A stretch of 64,000 bases of DNA from Allobosea sp. Root483D1. GTDB lineage: Bacteria > Pseudomonadota > Alphaproteobacteria > Rhizobiales > Beijerinckiaceae. Positions 28,885-38,771 of the stretch are shown here, one piece after another (within the stretch, counting starts at the first letter, position 1; each line of letters begins with the position of its first letter). The translations under genes and the position numbers were made by a program. The notes beneath the pieces are model-generated. The model made no database searches and was not told the origin of the DNA. It was given only the letters and a program-made list of their open reading frames with translations. The DNA is taken from positions 746,606 through 810,605 of the forward strand of contig NZ_LMJW01000001.1 of assembly GCF_001429505.1 (NCBI RefSeq), written 5' to 3'.

Positions 28885-29577
28885 ATGGCCACGCTTCACC
28901 ATTATCCGCTTTGCCCGCATTCGCGTTTCATCCGGCTCGCGCTCGGCGAGTTCGGCCTCGACGCCACGCTGGTCGAAGAGCGCGTCTGGGAACGGCGGCG
29001 CGAGTTCCTCGAGCTCAATCCGGCCGGGACGACGCCGGTCCTGCGTGAGGATAGCGGGCTCGTCGTGCCCGGCCCGGGGCCCATCGCTGAATATCTCGAC
29101 GAGACCCGCGGGCTGGCGCTGGCCGAACGCCGCCTCCTCCCGGAAGGCCCGGGCGGACGGATCGAGGTGCGCCGGTTGCTCGACTGGTTCAACATCAAGT
29201 TCAACGAGGAGATCACCGCCCCGCTCGTGCTGGAAAAGGTGATGAAGCGCTTCATGAGCCGGGACGAGGGCGGCGGCCCGCCGGAAATGAGCGCGATCCG
29301 CGCGGCGCGCGGCAATGTGCGCTATCATCTGCGCTACATCGCCTGGCTGACGGCGAAACGGAACTGGCTCGCCGGCGACAATCTGAGCTATGCCGATCTC
29401 GCCGCGGCGGCGCATCTCTCCTGCGTCGACTATCTCGGCGACGTGCCCTGGGACGAGGATGAGGCTGCCCGCGCATGGTATGCGAGGATCAAGTCCAGAC
29501 CGAGCTTCCGGCCGCTGCTGAGCGACCGGATTCCCGGCATGGCGCCCTCAGCCCATTACGACGACCTGGACTTCTGA
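28885..29577 (+). CDS. Glutathione S-transferase family protein
   Basis: 230 residues from ATG 28885. N-terminal thioredoxin-like domain with [19 protein letters not shown] and the glutathione-gamma-glutamyl motif region [10 protein letters not shown]-terminal all-helical domain ([20 protein letters not shown]). A cytosolic GST of unassigned class; the substrate is unknown. It is directly followed by queG, whose likely start codon overlaps its stop. Confidence 0.9.
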   Translation: MATLHHYPLCPHSRFIRLALGEFGLDATLVEERVWERRREFLELNPAGTTPVLREDSGLVVPGPGPIAEYLDETRGLALAERRLLPEGPGGRIEVRRLLDWFNIKFNEEITAPLVLEKVMKRFMSRDEGGGPPEMSAIRAARGNVRYHLRYIAWLTAKRNWLAGDNLSYADLAAAAHLSCVDYLGDVPWDEDEAARAWYARIKSRPSFRPLLSDRIPGMAPSAHYDDLDF

Positions 29578-30713
29578 GCGGCGACAAGCTCAAGGCCGCG
29601 ATCGCCGCTCGCGCTGAAGCCGAGGGCTTCGCGGTCATGCGCGTCGCCAGCGTCGATGCGATTCCCGAGGCGCCGGGGCGCCTCGCCAGCTGGCTGGATG
29701 CCGGCCATCACGGCGACATGGCCTGGCTGACCGAGCGCACGGCGGAGCGCGCGGATCCTGCGACCCTGTGGCCGGCGGCGCGCTCGGTCATCATGCTCGG
29801 CATGAGCTATGGCGGCGAAGGCGATCCGCTCGCCGTCCTGGAGCAGCGCGACCGCGGCGCGATCTCGCTCTATGCCCGCCGCCGCGACTATCACGACGTG
29901 ATCAAGGGCAAGCTCAAGAGCGTCGCCTCGTTGCTGGCGGCGCGCGGCGACGCCGAGGTCAAGGTCTTCGTCGACACCGCCCCGGTGATGGAAAAGCCGT
30001 TGGCGCAGGCGGCAGGCCTCGGCTGGCAGGGCAAGCAGACCGTGCTGGTCTCGCGCCAGCATGGCGCCTGGCTCTTCCTCGGGGCGATCTACACCTCGGC
30101 CGAAATGCCGCCGGACGAGCCCGAGCGCGACCATTGCGGCTCCTGCACGCGCTGCCTCGACATCTGCCCGACCAAGGCCTTCCCGGCACCCTATCAGCTC
30201 GATTCGCGCCGCTGCATCGCCTATCTCACGATCGAGCATGCCGGGCATATCGACACCCAATTCCGCGAAGGCATCGGCAACCGCGTCTTCGGCTGCGACG
30301 ACTGCCTCGCCGTCTGCCCCTGGAACAAGTTCGCCGAGGCCTCGCACGAGACGCGCCTAGCGCTGAAAGGCGAACTCGACGCACTGCCGCTTGCCGATCT
30401 CGCCGGACTCGACGACGCCGCCTTCCGCTCGCTCTTCGCCGGCACGCCGGTCAAGCGCACCGGCCGCGACCGCTTCGTCCGCAATGTGCTGATCGCGATC
30501 GGCAACAGCGGCGTTCCGGCCCTGGCCGCGAGCGCCGAAGCCCTGCTAGACGACGCTTCGCCGCTGGTCAGGGCGATGGCAGCCTGGGCACTTTGGCAGC
30601 TCGTGCCCAGCCGCGCGGCTGAGCTCGCGCCGGCACGCCTCGCGCGGGAAACCGACCCCGAGGTCAGGGCCGAATGGGCTCAGCCTTCTCCGAACCAATT
30701 GGAACCCGCATGA
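29574..30713 (+). CDS. queG: Epoxyqueuosine reductase
   Basis: The last step of queuosine tRNA modification: B12-dependent reduction of epoxyqueuosine. Two ferredoxin-like [4Fe-4S] motifs are visible ([16 protein letters not shown] and [13 protein letters not shown]), with HEAT-like helices at the C-terminus. The homologous part begins at [16 protein letters not shown]. The only upstream ATG (29475) would add 33 residues encoded inside the GST gene, and the next ATG (29637) would delete conserved sequence. I therefore favour CTG 29574, which overlaps the GST stop as CTGA in the same way that ATGA and GTGA couple other pairs here. 379 residues. The family call is firm; the start is not. Confidence 0.9.
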   Translation: MSGDKLKAAIAARAEAEGFAVMRVASVDAIPEAPGRLASWLDAGHHGDMAWLTERTAERADPATLWPAARSVIMLGMSYGGEGDPLAVLEQRDRGAISLYARRRDYHDVIKGKLKSVASLLAARGDAEVKVFVDTAPVMEKPLAQAAGLGWQGKQTVLVSRQHGAWLFLGAIYTSAEMPPDEPERDHCGSCTRCLDICPTKAFPAPYQLDSRRCIAYLTIEHAGHIDTQFREGIGNRVFGCDDCLAVCPWNKFAEASHETRLALKGELDALPLADLAGLDDAAFRSLFAGTPVKRTGRDRFVRNVLIAIGNSGVPALAASAEALLDDASPLVRAMAAWALWQLVPSRAAELAPARLARETDPEVRAEWAQPSPNQLEPA

Positions 30714-31576
30714 AGCTCGTCATCTTCGGCCTCGGCTATTCCGCCGGGTTCTTCGCGCGCGCCGCTCTGGCGAAGGGCTGGGAGGTCACCGGCACGGTCC
30801 GCTCGGCCGAGAAGGCGGGCGAGCTCAGCAAGCAAGGGCTGCATACGCTGGTCTTCGGCGGCTTTGCGGTGTCGACGCCGCTCGCCAAGACGCTCGCCGA
30901 GGCGGATGCCGTCCTGATCTCGGCCCAGCCGGACGAGAACGGCGATCCGGTGCTCGGCGCGCTCGCTCAAAAGCTCGCGGCGGCCGAGAATCTGCGCTGG
31001 ATCGGCTATCTCTCGACCATCGGCGTCTATGGCGACCATGGCGGGGCCTGGATCGACGAAACCGCTGAATGCCGGCCGACCAGCCGGCGCTCGCGCCAAC
31101 GGCTGGAGATCGAGCAGGAGTGGGTCGCCTTCGGAGCAAAGAACGGCAAGCCGGTCCAGATCTTCCGCCTCTCCGGCATCTACGGCCCCGGCCGCAATCC
31201 GATCACCAAATTGCAGGCCGGCACCGCCAACAGGCTGGTCAAGCCCGGCCAGGTCTTCAACCGCATCCATGTCGATGACATCGCCGGCGTGCTGATGGCC
31301 TCGATCGAGGCTCCGCGCGCCGGGGCGGTCTACAACGTCACCGATGACGAGCCGGCACCGCCGCAGGATGTCGTCAGCTTCGCAGCGGAGGTTGCGGGGC
31401 TAGCGCCACCGCCGGAGACACCGTTCGATCCGGCGAAACTCTCGCCGATGGCCGCGAGCTTCTACAGCGAGAACAAGCGGGTCTCGAACGCGCTGGTGAA
31501 GCGCGAACTCGGCTATGCGTTCCGTTATCCGGATTACCGGCAGGCGCTGCGCGACCTCGCCACGGCAGGCGAGTGA
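30710..31576 (+). CDS. NAD-dependent epimerase/dehydratase-like (atypical extended SDR)
   Basis: 288 residues from ATG 30710, overlapping the queG stop (ATGA). N-terminal Rossmann motif [15 protein letters not shown] (GxGxxxG-like), then [13 protein letters not shown] and [14 protein letters not shown], typical of YeeZ-like SDR proteins. The catalytic YxxxK is not evident ([12 protein letters not shown] in its place), so it may bind NAD(P) without classical dehydrogenase activity. Coupled to queG by overlap. The biological role of the YeeZ group is unclear. Confidence 0.85.
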   Translation: MKLVIFGLGYSAGFFARAALAKGWEVTGTVRSAEKAGELSKQGLHTLVFGGFAVSTPLAKTLAEADAVLISAQPDENGDPVLGALAQKLAAAENLRWIGYLSTIGVYGDHGGAWIDETAECRPTSRRSRQRLEIEQEWVAFGAKNGKPVQIFRLSGIYGPGRNPITKLQAGTANRLVKPGQVFNRIHVDDIAGVLMASIEAPRAGAVYNVTDDEPAPPQDVVSFAAEVAGLAPPPETPFDPAKLSPMAASFYSENKRVSNALVKRELGYAFRYPDYRQALRDLATAGE

Positions 31577-31582
31577 GTTCAC

Positions 31583-32539
31583 TCAGGCGGCGTAGCGTCC
31601 GGCATCGCCGTCGAGATACTCGATATAGCGCCGGTCGATCGCAGCGACCGGCAGGATGACCAGCACATCGGTGGTGCCGAACTGCTTGTCGATCACGGCG
31701 CCCGCACCGAAGCGAGCGCCGACGCGCATATAGCCCTTCACCAGCGGCGGCAGGCATTTCAACGCGAGCTTGGCGTCGATCATGCCGGAAGGCAGGCGAT
31801 CCATCGCCACGAGCCGCCCCGGCTGCGCCGCGACCCGCCAATCGCCTTGGGCGGTGGCGTGGTGGTGGATGAAGCTGAGTGGCAACGCCAGCATGTCGGG
31901 ATCGACGCCGTCGAAGCTGGCGCAGCCGAACATCGCGTCGATGCGGTGATGCCGGCAATAGGCCCAGATGCCATGCCAGAGCAGCTCGACCGTCTTCTTG
32001 GTGCGGTAGGGCTTCAGCACGCAGGAGCGGCCGAGCTCGAGGAAGCGCAGATCGGGATGGCGCGCCAGCAGCGGCGCGATGTCGAATTCGGACTGGGTGT
32101 AGAAGCCGCCGAGCTTGGCCACGGCCTGCTCGCGCATCAGCCGGTAGGTGCCGACCACCTTCGGCTTGATCCCGCCGAACCGGCCGCGCGCGGCATGGTC
32201 GATGACGAGGAGATGGTCGCAGACGGCGTCGAAGCGATCGGCATCGCGACGAAACATGCGGGAGACCACGTCCGGCTTGGCCGACATCTCCTGGTAGAAG
32301 ACGCGGTAGCGCAGGCGCTGCGCCCGCCAGATCTCACGCGGGCCGCGGGCCAGCCTGACTTCGAGCGTGCCGGAGCGGCCGAGCGTGCCGGAGAGGGCGT
32401 CGGCTCCGGGAAAACCGAAGCCGCCGAGCTGCTTGCCGGCAGCCAGCAGGTTCGAGGGCGAGAAACGCTGCAACAGGGCCTGGCCGGCGAGCTTCTGCTT
32501 TGCCGGCTGACGAGAACCCTGAAAAACGTCGTGCGTCAT
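31583..32539 (-). CDS. olsB: L-ornithine N-alpha-acyltransferase (OlsB-like, GNAT fold)
   Basis: 318 residues from ATG 32539. Segments LRYRVFYQEMSAK, VVGTYRLMREQAV, FLELGRSCVLKPYRTKKTVELLWHG and MFGCASFDGVDPD match OlsB acyltransferases, which transfer a 3-hydroxyacyl chain from ACP to ornithine, the first step of phosphorus-free ornithine lipids. These lipids replace phospholipids under phosphate limitation and stress in Rhizobiales. No olsA is adjacent, so the second acyltransferase must lie elsewhere. The 3' end is convergent with the epimerase gene. Confidence 0.88.
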   Translation of the reverse strand: MTHDVFQGSRQPAKQKLAGQALLQRFSPSNLLAAGKQLGGFGFPGADALSGTLGRSGTLEVRLARGPREIWRAQRLRYRVFYQEMSAKPDVVSRMFRRDADRFDAVCDHLLVIDHAARGRFGGIKPKVVGTYRLMREQAVAKLGGFYTQSEFDIAPLLARHPDLRFLELGRSCVLKPYRTKKTVELLWHGIWAYCRHHRIDAMFGCASFDGVDPDMLALPLSFIHHHATAQGDWRVAAQPGRLVAMDRLPSGMIDAKLALKCLPPLVKGYMRVGARFGAGAVIDKQFGTTDVLVILPVAAIDRRYIEYLDGDAGRYAA

Positions 32540-32663
32540 AGACGGTCTGGCCCTTGCGATCTCGGATCGGCGCACGACAGCTCTGCGCCGACCGTCTTAC
32601 GGGATCGCGACAAAACTACGTCACTGCGATGACGAAGCCAACCGCCCGTCGGTCGAAGTCGGC

Positions 32664-34757
32664 TCAGGCCGACAGAAACTCGACCGTTCGCGACTGCGAA
32701 AGGCGGCCGATCAAGCCGCGCAACTGCTCGCGCGAGAGCGGCTTAGCCAGGCAATCGTCCATGCCGGCGGCGAGCGCCTCGCGCCTGTCGTCCTCGGCCG
32801 TATTGGCGGTCACGGCAACGATGGGCAGCCGGTCCGAACCGAGCGCCTTCTCGGCGGAGCGTATCCGCCGGGCGACGGCGAGCCCGTCCAGCACCGGCAT
32901 GCGGACATCGAGCAGGGCGAGATCGAAGCTATGCGCCTTGCCCGAGCGCGCCTCCTCGATCAGGCGGACAGCCTCGCCGCCATCGCGCGCCCAGACCGCG
33001 CTGCAACCGAATCGCTCCAGGGTGCGGGTCAGCAGCAGCGCGTTGATCTCGTTATCCTCGGCGACGAGGACCCGCAGGCCGGCGTCAGGCGGCAGCGCCG
33101 ATGCGGCGGTGGCCGGTGCCGCAACGGCGCCCTGCGAACGCCCGACCGGATCGAGACGCACCTGCAGCGAGCGGGCTCGGACCGGCTTGACGAGGAAGCC
33201 GGTGAAGCCGGCTGCATAGGGCGAGCCAAAGCTGCGGCGCTCGGCCGGCGCGAGCATGATCACGATGTCGGCGACGCCGGCGCCCCGTGCCGCAGCGGCC
33301 AGCGCCTCGACCTCGCCGCCCGGAAGATTGCGATCGACCAGCACAGCGGACAAGCGCGAATCGGCGGCGAGAAGGGCCAGGGCTTGCGCATGATCGCCGG
33401 CGTGCAGGACCTGCGTGCCCGTGCGTTCGAGACAGGCGGCGATATGGGCGGCGCTGAACGGCGCCGAGGACGCGACCAGGATGCGCCGGCCCTGCCAGTC
33501 AGGTGAAGCGGGAGATGCGCCTGCGCCTGCATCGGCTTGCAGAGGCAAGGTCAGCCGGAACAGCGCGCCGCCGTCCTCGCGATTGCTCGCTTCGATCTCC
33601 CCGCCCATGGCGCGGGCGAGCCGACGCGCAATGGCGAGGCCGAGGCCGGTGCCGACATGGTCGCGATGGCCGCTCATCTCGCCCTGTTCGAACTCCTCGA
33701 AGATCGACGCCAGGCGTTCCGCCGGGATGCCTGGACCGGTATCGGCGATGGTGACGACGAACGCGCCCGCGGCGCTGTCCGCCTCGATGCCGACGCCGCC
33801 AGCTTGCGTGAATTTCACGGCATTGCCGACGAGATTGAGCAGGATCTGGCGCAGGCGCTCGGCATCGCCGACGAGCCTCCCCGGCAGATCAGGGCCGAGG
33901 AGAGCGGAGATCTCGATACCCTTCGCCTGGGCGCGGGGCGCCATCAGTTCGGTGACGTCCTCGATCAAGCCGAGTGGATCGAACGGCGCCCGCGCAAGCT
34001 CGAGCTTGCCGGCCTCGACCTTGGCGAAGTCGAGAATGTCGTCGACTAGGCCGAGCAACGCCTCGCCCGAGCTCCGCAGCGCCTTGACGTAAGTGCTCTG
34101 CTCCGGATCGAGCCTGGTGTCGCCGAGCAGGTCGGCCATCCCCAGGATGCCGTTGAGCGGCGTGCGGAACTCGTGGCTGACGGTCGCGAGGAAGCGCGAC
34201 TTGGCGGCGCTTGCCTCCTCGGCCCGGCTGCGTGCCTCCTCCAGAGCGGTTTCGGTCGCAATGCGCCCGCTGATCTCGCGGCCGACACGTTGCAGCACGG
34301 TCTGCCCCGCGGCGACCGGAACGATCGTCTCGACCCAGGACAGCCAGCGCTCGCCCTCTTGCGTCTCGATGCACTCGTCGACGACGCGGGCACCACCTGG
34401 CAGCGCCTGCACCGGCCGCGCGATGCGAACGCGCGGCTGCTCGACGCTGCCCACGGCCTCGGCCTCGCTCTTGCCGAAGAGCGCCGCATAGGCGGCGTTG
34501 GCATAGATGATCCGGCCCTCGCTGCGGCGCACGATCAGATCGCCCTGCGCCTCGATCAGGCTGCGATAGCGCTCTTCGCTGTCGGCAAGTTCCCAGAGCC
34601 GATCGCTCAGCTTCTCGACATCGGCCGTCAGCACCCGCGCCTGCTGCGTAACCTCTCGCCGCTCCCGCAGCAGGCGGATCGCGACGACGGCACAGGCGAT
34701 CGCCATGGCGACGGCGGCGCCTGACAGCAGGACGAGGAAGGACGGCAGCTCGATCAT
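32664..34757 (-). CDS. Hybrid sensor histidine kinase with two C-terminal receiver domains
   Basis: 697 residues. One membrane helix (residues 7-29), coiled coil (31-60), PAS domain (61-165), HisKA with the phospho-acceptor His195 (SHEFRTP), HATPase with N-box (LNLVGNAVKFT) and G-boxes (DTGPGIP, GTGLGLAI), then receiver 1 (about 425-540) and receiver 2 (561-690). Receiver 2 is complete (E567, D568, D617, K672). Receiver 1 keeps D475 and K524 but has Ala-Ser-Ser where the acidic metal-binding pair should be, so it may not be phosphorylated normally. No cognate regulator is adjacent. The input signal is unknown. Confidence 0.92.
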   Translation of the reverse strand: MIELPSFLVLLSGAAVAMAIACAVVAIRLLRERREVTQQARVLTADVEKLSDRLWELADSEERYRSLIEAQGDLIVRRSEGRIIYANAAYAALFGKSEAEAVGSVEQPRVRIARPVQALPGGARVVDECIETQEGERWLSWVETIVPVAAGQTVLQRVGREISGRIATETALEEARSRAEEASAAKSRFLATVSHEFRTPLNGILGMADLLGDTRLDPEQSTYVKALRSSGEALLGLVDDILDFAKVEAGKLELARAPFDPLGLIEDVTELMAPRAQAKGIEISALLGPDLPGRLVGDAERLRQILLNLVGNAVKFTQAGGVGIEADSAAGAFVVTIADTGPGIPAERLASIFEEFEQGEMSGHRDHVGTGLGLAIARRLARAMGGEIEASNREDGGALFRLTLPLQADAGAGASPASPDWQGRRILVASSAPFSAAHIAACLERTGTQVLHAGDHAQALALLAADSRLSAVLVDRNLPGGEVEALAAAARGAGVADIVIMLAPAERRSFGSPYAAGFTGFLVKPVRARSLQVRLDPVGRSQGAVAAPATAASALPPDAGLRVLVAEDNEINALLLTRTLERFGCSAVWARDGGEAVRLIEEARSGKAHSFDLALLDVRMPVLDGLAVARRIRSAEKALGSDRLPIVAVTANTAEDDRREALAAGMDDCLAKPLSREQLRGLIGRLSQSRTVEFLSA

Positions 34758-34843
34758 ACAATCTCATCTAGCATCCACCCTCTTGAGAAAGGGTTCGCCT
34801 CAGCTGCGAGGATGCCGAATGGTTTGAATGGTTTCGTTAACCT

Positions 34844-34874
34844 TTCATCAGGCGGCAATCCTTCATCAGGCGGC
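34844..34874. repeat. Tandem 18-bp duplication over the comM stop codon
   Basis: The 13-mer at 34844-34856 recurs at 34862-34874 with an 18-bp period. The right copy contains the comM stop (minus strand), so the duplication left an extra copy just downstream of the gene. Confidence 0.65.
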
Positions 34875-36404
34875 TTGGGCCGCCTGGTCGATGCGCGAGC
34901 GATAGGACAGCGCCTCGGCGAGATGGATGCGTCCGAGCCTGTCCTCGCCGTCGAGGTCGGCGAGGGTGCGGGCGACCTTGAGCACGCGATGATAGCCGCG
35001 CGCCGTCAATCGCATGGCATCGGCGGCATTGCGCAGCAGCGCGAGCCCGGCCGCATCCGGCCGCGCGACATCATCGAGCAAGGAAGCGGGGCAGCGAGCA
35101 TTGGTCGTGCCCCCCGGCAGACCGAGCGCGGCATAGCGCGCCGATTGGCGGGCCCGGGCCGCCGCGACACGAGCAGCGACTTCGGCCGAGCCTTCGGCCG
35201 CAGCGGGCAGGATGAGATCGGCGGCCGTCAACGCGGGAACGTCGATGGTGATGTCGATCCGGTCGAGCATCGGGCCGGAGATTCTGGCCTGATAACCGGC
35301 CATGCAGCGCTCGTTCGGCCGGGTGCGGCAGGCATAGCCCGGCTCGGTCGCCTTGCCGCAGCGGCAGGGATTCATCGCGGCGATGAGCTGGAACTTTGCC
35401 GGATAGACGCTGCGGTGATTGGCACGCGAGATCAGCACCTCGCCGGTCTCCATCGGCTGGCGCAAAGCATCGAGTACCTGCGCCTGGAACTCCGGCAATT
35501 CGTCGAGGAAGAGCACGCCGTGATGGGCGAGCGAGATCTCGCCGGGCCTGGCCTGCTGGCCGCCGCCGACCAAAGCCGCCATCGAAGCCGAATGATGCGG
35601 CGCGCGGAAAGGGCGCCGGTCGGTCAACTCGCCCTCGGCGAGATGGCCGGCGACCGAGAGCACCATCGAAACCTCGAGCAGCTCGCGCGGATCGAGCGGC
35701 GGCAGGATCGAGGGCAGACGGCTTGCCAGCATCGACTTGCCGGCACCGGGCGGCCCGTTCATCAGGAGATTATGGCCGCCGGCAGCAGCGATCTCGAGCA
35801 CGCGCTTGGCGCTCTCCTGGCCCTTGATGTCGCGCAAATCCGGCAGCGGCCCGCTCTGGCGGGCGACGGCGGGCTGCGGCCGCGCCATCACCTGCGTGCC
35901 CTTGAAATGATTGGCGAGCTGGATCAGCGAGCGCGGCGCGAGGATGTCGAGATCGTGCGCCGCCCAGGCCGCTTCCGGCCCGCTCGCGGCCGGGCAGATC
36001 AGTCCCTGCCCTCGGCCATAGGCCGCGATCGCCGCCGGCAGCACGCCGGCGACCGGCGTGATCGAGCCGTCGAGGGCGAGCTCGCCGAGCACGGTGTAGC
36101 CGGCCAGCGCATCGGCCGGGATCGCGCCGATCGCCGCCATCACACCGAGTGCGATCGGCAGATCGTAATGGCTGCCTTCCTTGGGCAGATCGGCCGGGGC
36201 GAGATTGACGGTGATGCGCTTGGCCGGCAGCGCCAGCCCCGAGGCGATCAGCGCCGCGCGCACCCGCTCCTTGCTCTCGCCGACCGCCTTGTCTGGAAGC
36301 CCGACCAGGATGAAGGCGACGCCGCCCGGCGTGACCTGGACCTGGACATCGACGGCGCGCGCCTCGATGCCTTCGAACGCCACAGTCGCGACCCGCGTCA
36401 CCAT
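34866..36404 (-). CDS. comM: YifB-family AAA ATPase (ComM-like)
   Basis: 512 residues. N-terminal Lon-protease-like fold domain (VEVQVTPGG-type start ARAVDVQVQVTPGGVAFILVGLPDKAV), then a magnesium-chelatase-like AAA domain with Walker A NGPPGAGKSMLASRL and Walker B GVLFLDELPEF, followed by the C-terminal Mg-chelatase subdomain. ComM is a hexameric branch-migration helicase that helps natural transformation and recombination; YifB homologues occur widely, also in bacteria not known to be competent. ATG 36404 is used. Confidence 0.9.
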   Translation of the reverse strand: MVTRVATVAFEGIEARAVDVQVQVTPGGVAFILVGLPDKAVGESKERVRAALIASGLALPAKRITVNLAPADLPKEGSHYDLPIALGVMAAIGAIPADALAGYTVLGELALDGSITPVAGVLPAAIAAYGRGQGLICPAASGPEAAWAAHDLDILAPRSLIQLANHFKGTQVMARPQPAVARQSGPLPDLRDIKGQESAKRVLEIAAAGGHNLLMNGPPGAGKSMLASRLPSILPPLDPRELLEVSMVLSVAGHLAEGELTDRRPFRAPHHSASMAALVGGGQQARPGEISLAHHGVLFLDELPEFQAQVLDALRQPMETGEVLISRANHRSVYPAKFQLIAAMNPCRCGKATEPGYACRTRPNERCMAGYQARISGPMLDRIDITIDVPALTAADLILPAAAEGSAEVAARVAAARARQSARYAALGLPGGTTNARCPASLLDDVARPDAAGLALLRNAADAMRLTARGYHRVLKVARTLADLDGEDRLGRIHLAEALSYRSRIDQAAQAA

Positions 36405-36477
36405 CCCAGCGCACCCCGTCCCCGCGCAGTGACGCTAGCGGAAGCGCGCCAAGGTTGCAAGAACATATAGGGAACTT

Positions 36478-38643
36478 CTATGCGGGGGCGACAACGGCCT
36501 TGCGGGCGATGATCTGCCTCAGCAGCACCGGCGCCGCGATGACGAGACCGATTGCGACGCTCATCGGCGTCGCCAGGATCAGCGGCAGGGCTGCGATGCC
36601 GAGCACCACCCGCTCCCACATCGCCAGCGGCGCCAGCAGCCACCCTGCGAAGCTCGCCGACAGCAGGGCGATGCTGGTGATGCATGCAGCCGTCGAGCCG
36701 ATCAGCTCAGTCCAGGTGAAGCCCGGCACCATGATCAGCATGGAGGGCGAGAACACGAAGACGAATGGCACCAGCACCTTGCCGAGCGCCAGCCGGAAGG
36801 CGGTGTTGCCGGTCCTGAATGGATCGGCGCCGGCCATGCTCGCCCCGGCATAGGCCGCGATCGCCACCGGCGGCGTCACGTCGGCGAGGACGCCGTAATA
36901 GAAGACGAAGAAATGGGCGACGAGCGGATTGACGCCGAGCATGCCGAGCGCCGGCGCTGCCACCGTCACCATGATGATGTAGTTCGCAGTGGTCGGCACG
37001 CCGCAACCGAGCAGGATGCAGACGATGCCGGTCAGGACGAGGGTGAAGAACAAGGTCGCGCTCTTCAGGTCGAAGGGCAGGAAGGGTGCGATCGCGAGCA
37101 CGCCATTGGCCCATTGGTCGGCGAGCGAGGTGACGATCCAGGAGATCTTGAAGCCGACGCCGGTCAGGGTGACGACGCCGACGATGACGCCGACCGTCGC
37201 GGCCGCGGCGCCGACGCCGATCGCGTATTTGGCGCCGAGGATGAAGGCGTCGATCATCTCGGCAATGCGCTTGCGCCCGTCCGCCCAGCGGATCAGCACG
37301 CCATGAGCCATGGCAGCGAAGGCGGCGAGGGTCAGCGCCGCATTGACGCCGGGCATGCGCAGAATCTCGCTCGGCGCGGCGATGCCGAGTGCGACCGCGA
37401 GTACCAGCGCCGAGGCCGCGCGGTAATGCGCCAGGCCGACCAGCATGCAGCCGGTGATGCCCCAGAAGGCGGCGAGATAGGGCGTGTAGCCGGTGAACAG
37501 GACGAGAATCAGCACGAAGAGCGGCGCGATCGTCGGCCAGTCGCGGGCGAAGACCTCGGAGAGCTTCGGAATCTCGGCGTCGGTCAGGCCGCGCATACCG
37601 GAGCGCTTCGCCTCGAAATGGACCTGCATCAGCACGCCGAAGAAGTGCATGAAGGCAGGAATGATCGCGGCGACGACGATGGTCGCATAGGGCAGATTGA
37701 GGAACTCGACCATCAGGAAGGCGGCGGCGCCCATGATCGGCGGCGTGATCTGCCCTCCCGTCGCGGCCGTCGATTCGACGGCGGCTGCAAAGTGCCGCTG
37801 GTAGCCGAGCCGGATCATCATCGGGATGGTCAGCGAGCCGACGGTGACGGTGTTCGCCACCGAGGAGCCCGAGATCATGCCGAACAGGGCCGAGCCGAAG
37901 ATCGAGATCTTGGCCGGGCCCCCAGCGAAGCGCCCGGCCACCGCCGCGGCGACGCCGAGGAAGAGGCGGCCGAGTCCGACCCTGGTCGCCAGCACGCCGA
38001 ACAGCACGAAGTGGAAGACATAAGTCGCGACCACGCCGAGCGCGACGCCGTAGATGCCCTGGCTGGTCAAATAGAGATGGTTGACCAGCGTCGACCAGGT
38101 CGCGCCCGGATGCAGGAAGATGCCGGGGAACCAGTTGCCGTAAAGTGCATAGACCATGGCAAAGAGCGCGATCACCGGCAGGCCCCAGCCGATCGCCCGG
38201 CGCGTCGCCTCGATCATCAGGATGATGGTGATCGAGCCCATGACGACGTCGAGCGTCGAGGGATTGCCGACGCGGAAGACCAGGTCCTCGAAGATATAGG
38301 GCACGTAGAGGCTGGAGACCGCGACGGCGACGGCGCAGATCCAGTCATAGAGCGGCACGCCGCCGGGCCGCCAGAGCGTCGAGGCGTGGACCTTGGCGGC
38401 CTCGCTCTTGCGCGCGGCGAAAACCAGGAAGATCAGCCCGAGCACGAAGGCGAGGTGGATGCCGCGATGCGTCGTCTCGCGCAGCAGGCCGAAGCCGGCG
38501 GTGTAGTAGTGGAAGGCCGAGAGCGCGAGCAGCAGCGCCCCGATCAGGACCGCGGTGCGTGGCGGCACCTTGCGGAACTGCATCTCCGGGTCGAGTTCTT
38601 CCTCGAGCCTGGCGAGTTCGGCGACGGAGGGCTGGGTTGTCAT
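36478..38643 (-). CDS. TRAP transporter fused 4TM/12TM permease (TAXI type)
   Basis: 721 residues from ATG 38643 (the extension to 38748 runs through an intergenic repeat). About 18 membrane segments: the small-subunit part (residues about 30-190) is joined to the large DctM-like part (GVLATRVGLGRLFLGVAAAV; SANTV-like GSSVANTVTVGSLTIPMM; GGQITPPIMGAAAFLM). Such fusions serve TAXI-type binding proteins, which import glutamate or other organic acids with a sodium or proton gradient. The TAXI gene lies upstream in the same direction, separated by 128 bp holding a dispersed repeat. Confidence 0.93.
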   Translation of the reverse strand: MTTQPSVAELARLEEELDPEMQFRKVPPRTAVLIGALLLALSAFHYYTAGFGLLRETTHRGIHLAFVLGLIFLVFAARKSEAAKVHASTLWRPGGVPLYDWICAVAVAVSSLYVPYIFEDLVFRVGNPSTLDVVMGSITIILMIEATRRAIGWGLPVIALFAMVYALYGNWFPGIFLHPGATWSTLVNHLYLTSQGIYGVALGVVATYVFHFVLFGVLATRVGLGRLFLGVAAAVAGRFAGGPAKISIFGSALFGMISGSSVANTVTVGSLTIPMMIRLGYQRHFAAAVESTAATGGQITPPIMGAAAFLMVEFLNLPYATIVVAAIIPAFMHFFGVLMQVHFEAKRSGMRGLTDAEIPKLSEVFARDWPTIAPLFVLILVLFTGYTPYLAAFWGITGCMLVGLAHYRAASALVLAVALGIAAPSEILRMPGVNAALTLAAFAAMAHGVLIRWADGRKRIAEMIDAFILGAKYAIGVGAAAATVGVIVGVVTLTGVGFKISWIVTSLADQWANGVLAIAPFLPFDLKSATLFFTLVLTGIVCILLGCGVPTTANYIIMVTVAAPALGMLGVNPLVAHFFVFYYGVLADVTPPVAIAAYAGASMAGADPFRTGNTAFRLALGKVLVPFVFVFSPSMLIMVPGFTWTELIGSTAACITSIALLSASFAGWLLAPLAMWERVVLGIAALPLILATPMSVAIGLVIAAPVLLRQIIARKAVVAPA

Positions 38644-38686
38644 CTCTGGCTTTCGGCGAGACGCGGCATTAGATGCGGACGGTACC

Positions 38687-38762
38687 GTCATTCTCGGGCG
38701 GCGCATGGCTCCGACCCGAGAATCTCCGGCAAGAGATGCTCGGGACAAGCCCGAGCATGACG
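38687..38762. repeat. Dispersed two-hairpin intergenic repeat, copy A
   Basis: 76 bp with two stem-loops: 38690-38698 pairs with 38715-38723, and 38736-38744 with 38750-38758, ending CATGACG. It matches the element at 50424-50497 over its whole length, with paired changes that keep both stems. It lies between the TAXI gene and the fused permease gene. Confidence 0.75.
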
Positions 38763-38771
38763 CCTATCGCG

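Noticed and set aside
36913-38760. 615-codon plus-strand open frame.
   Set aside because: Antisense to the fused TRAP permease; composition is His/Arg/Asp-rich shadow sequence with no domain.
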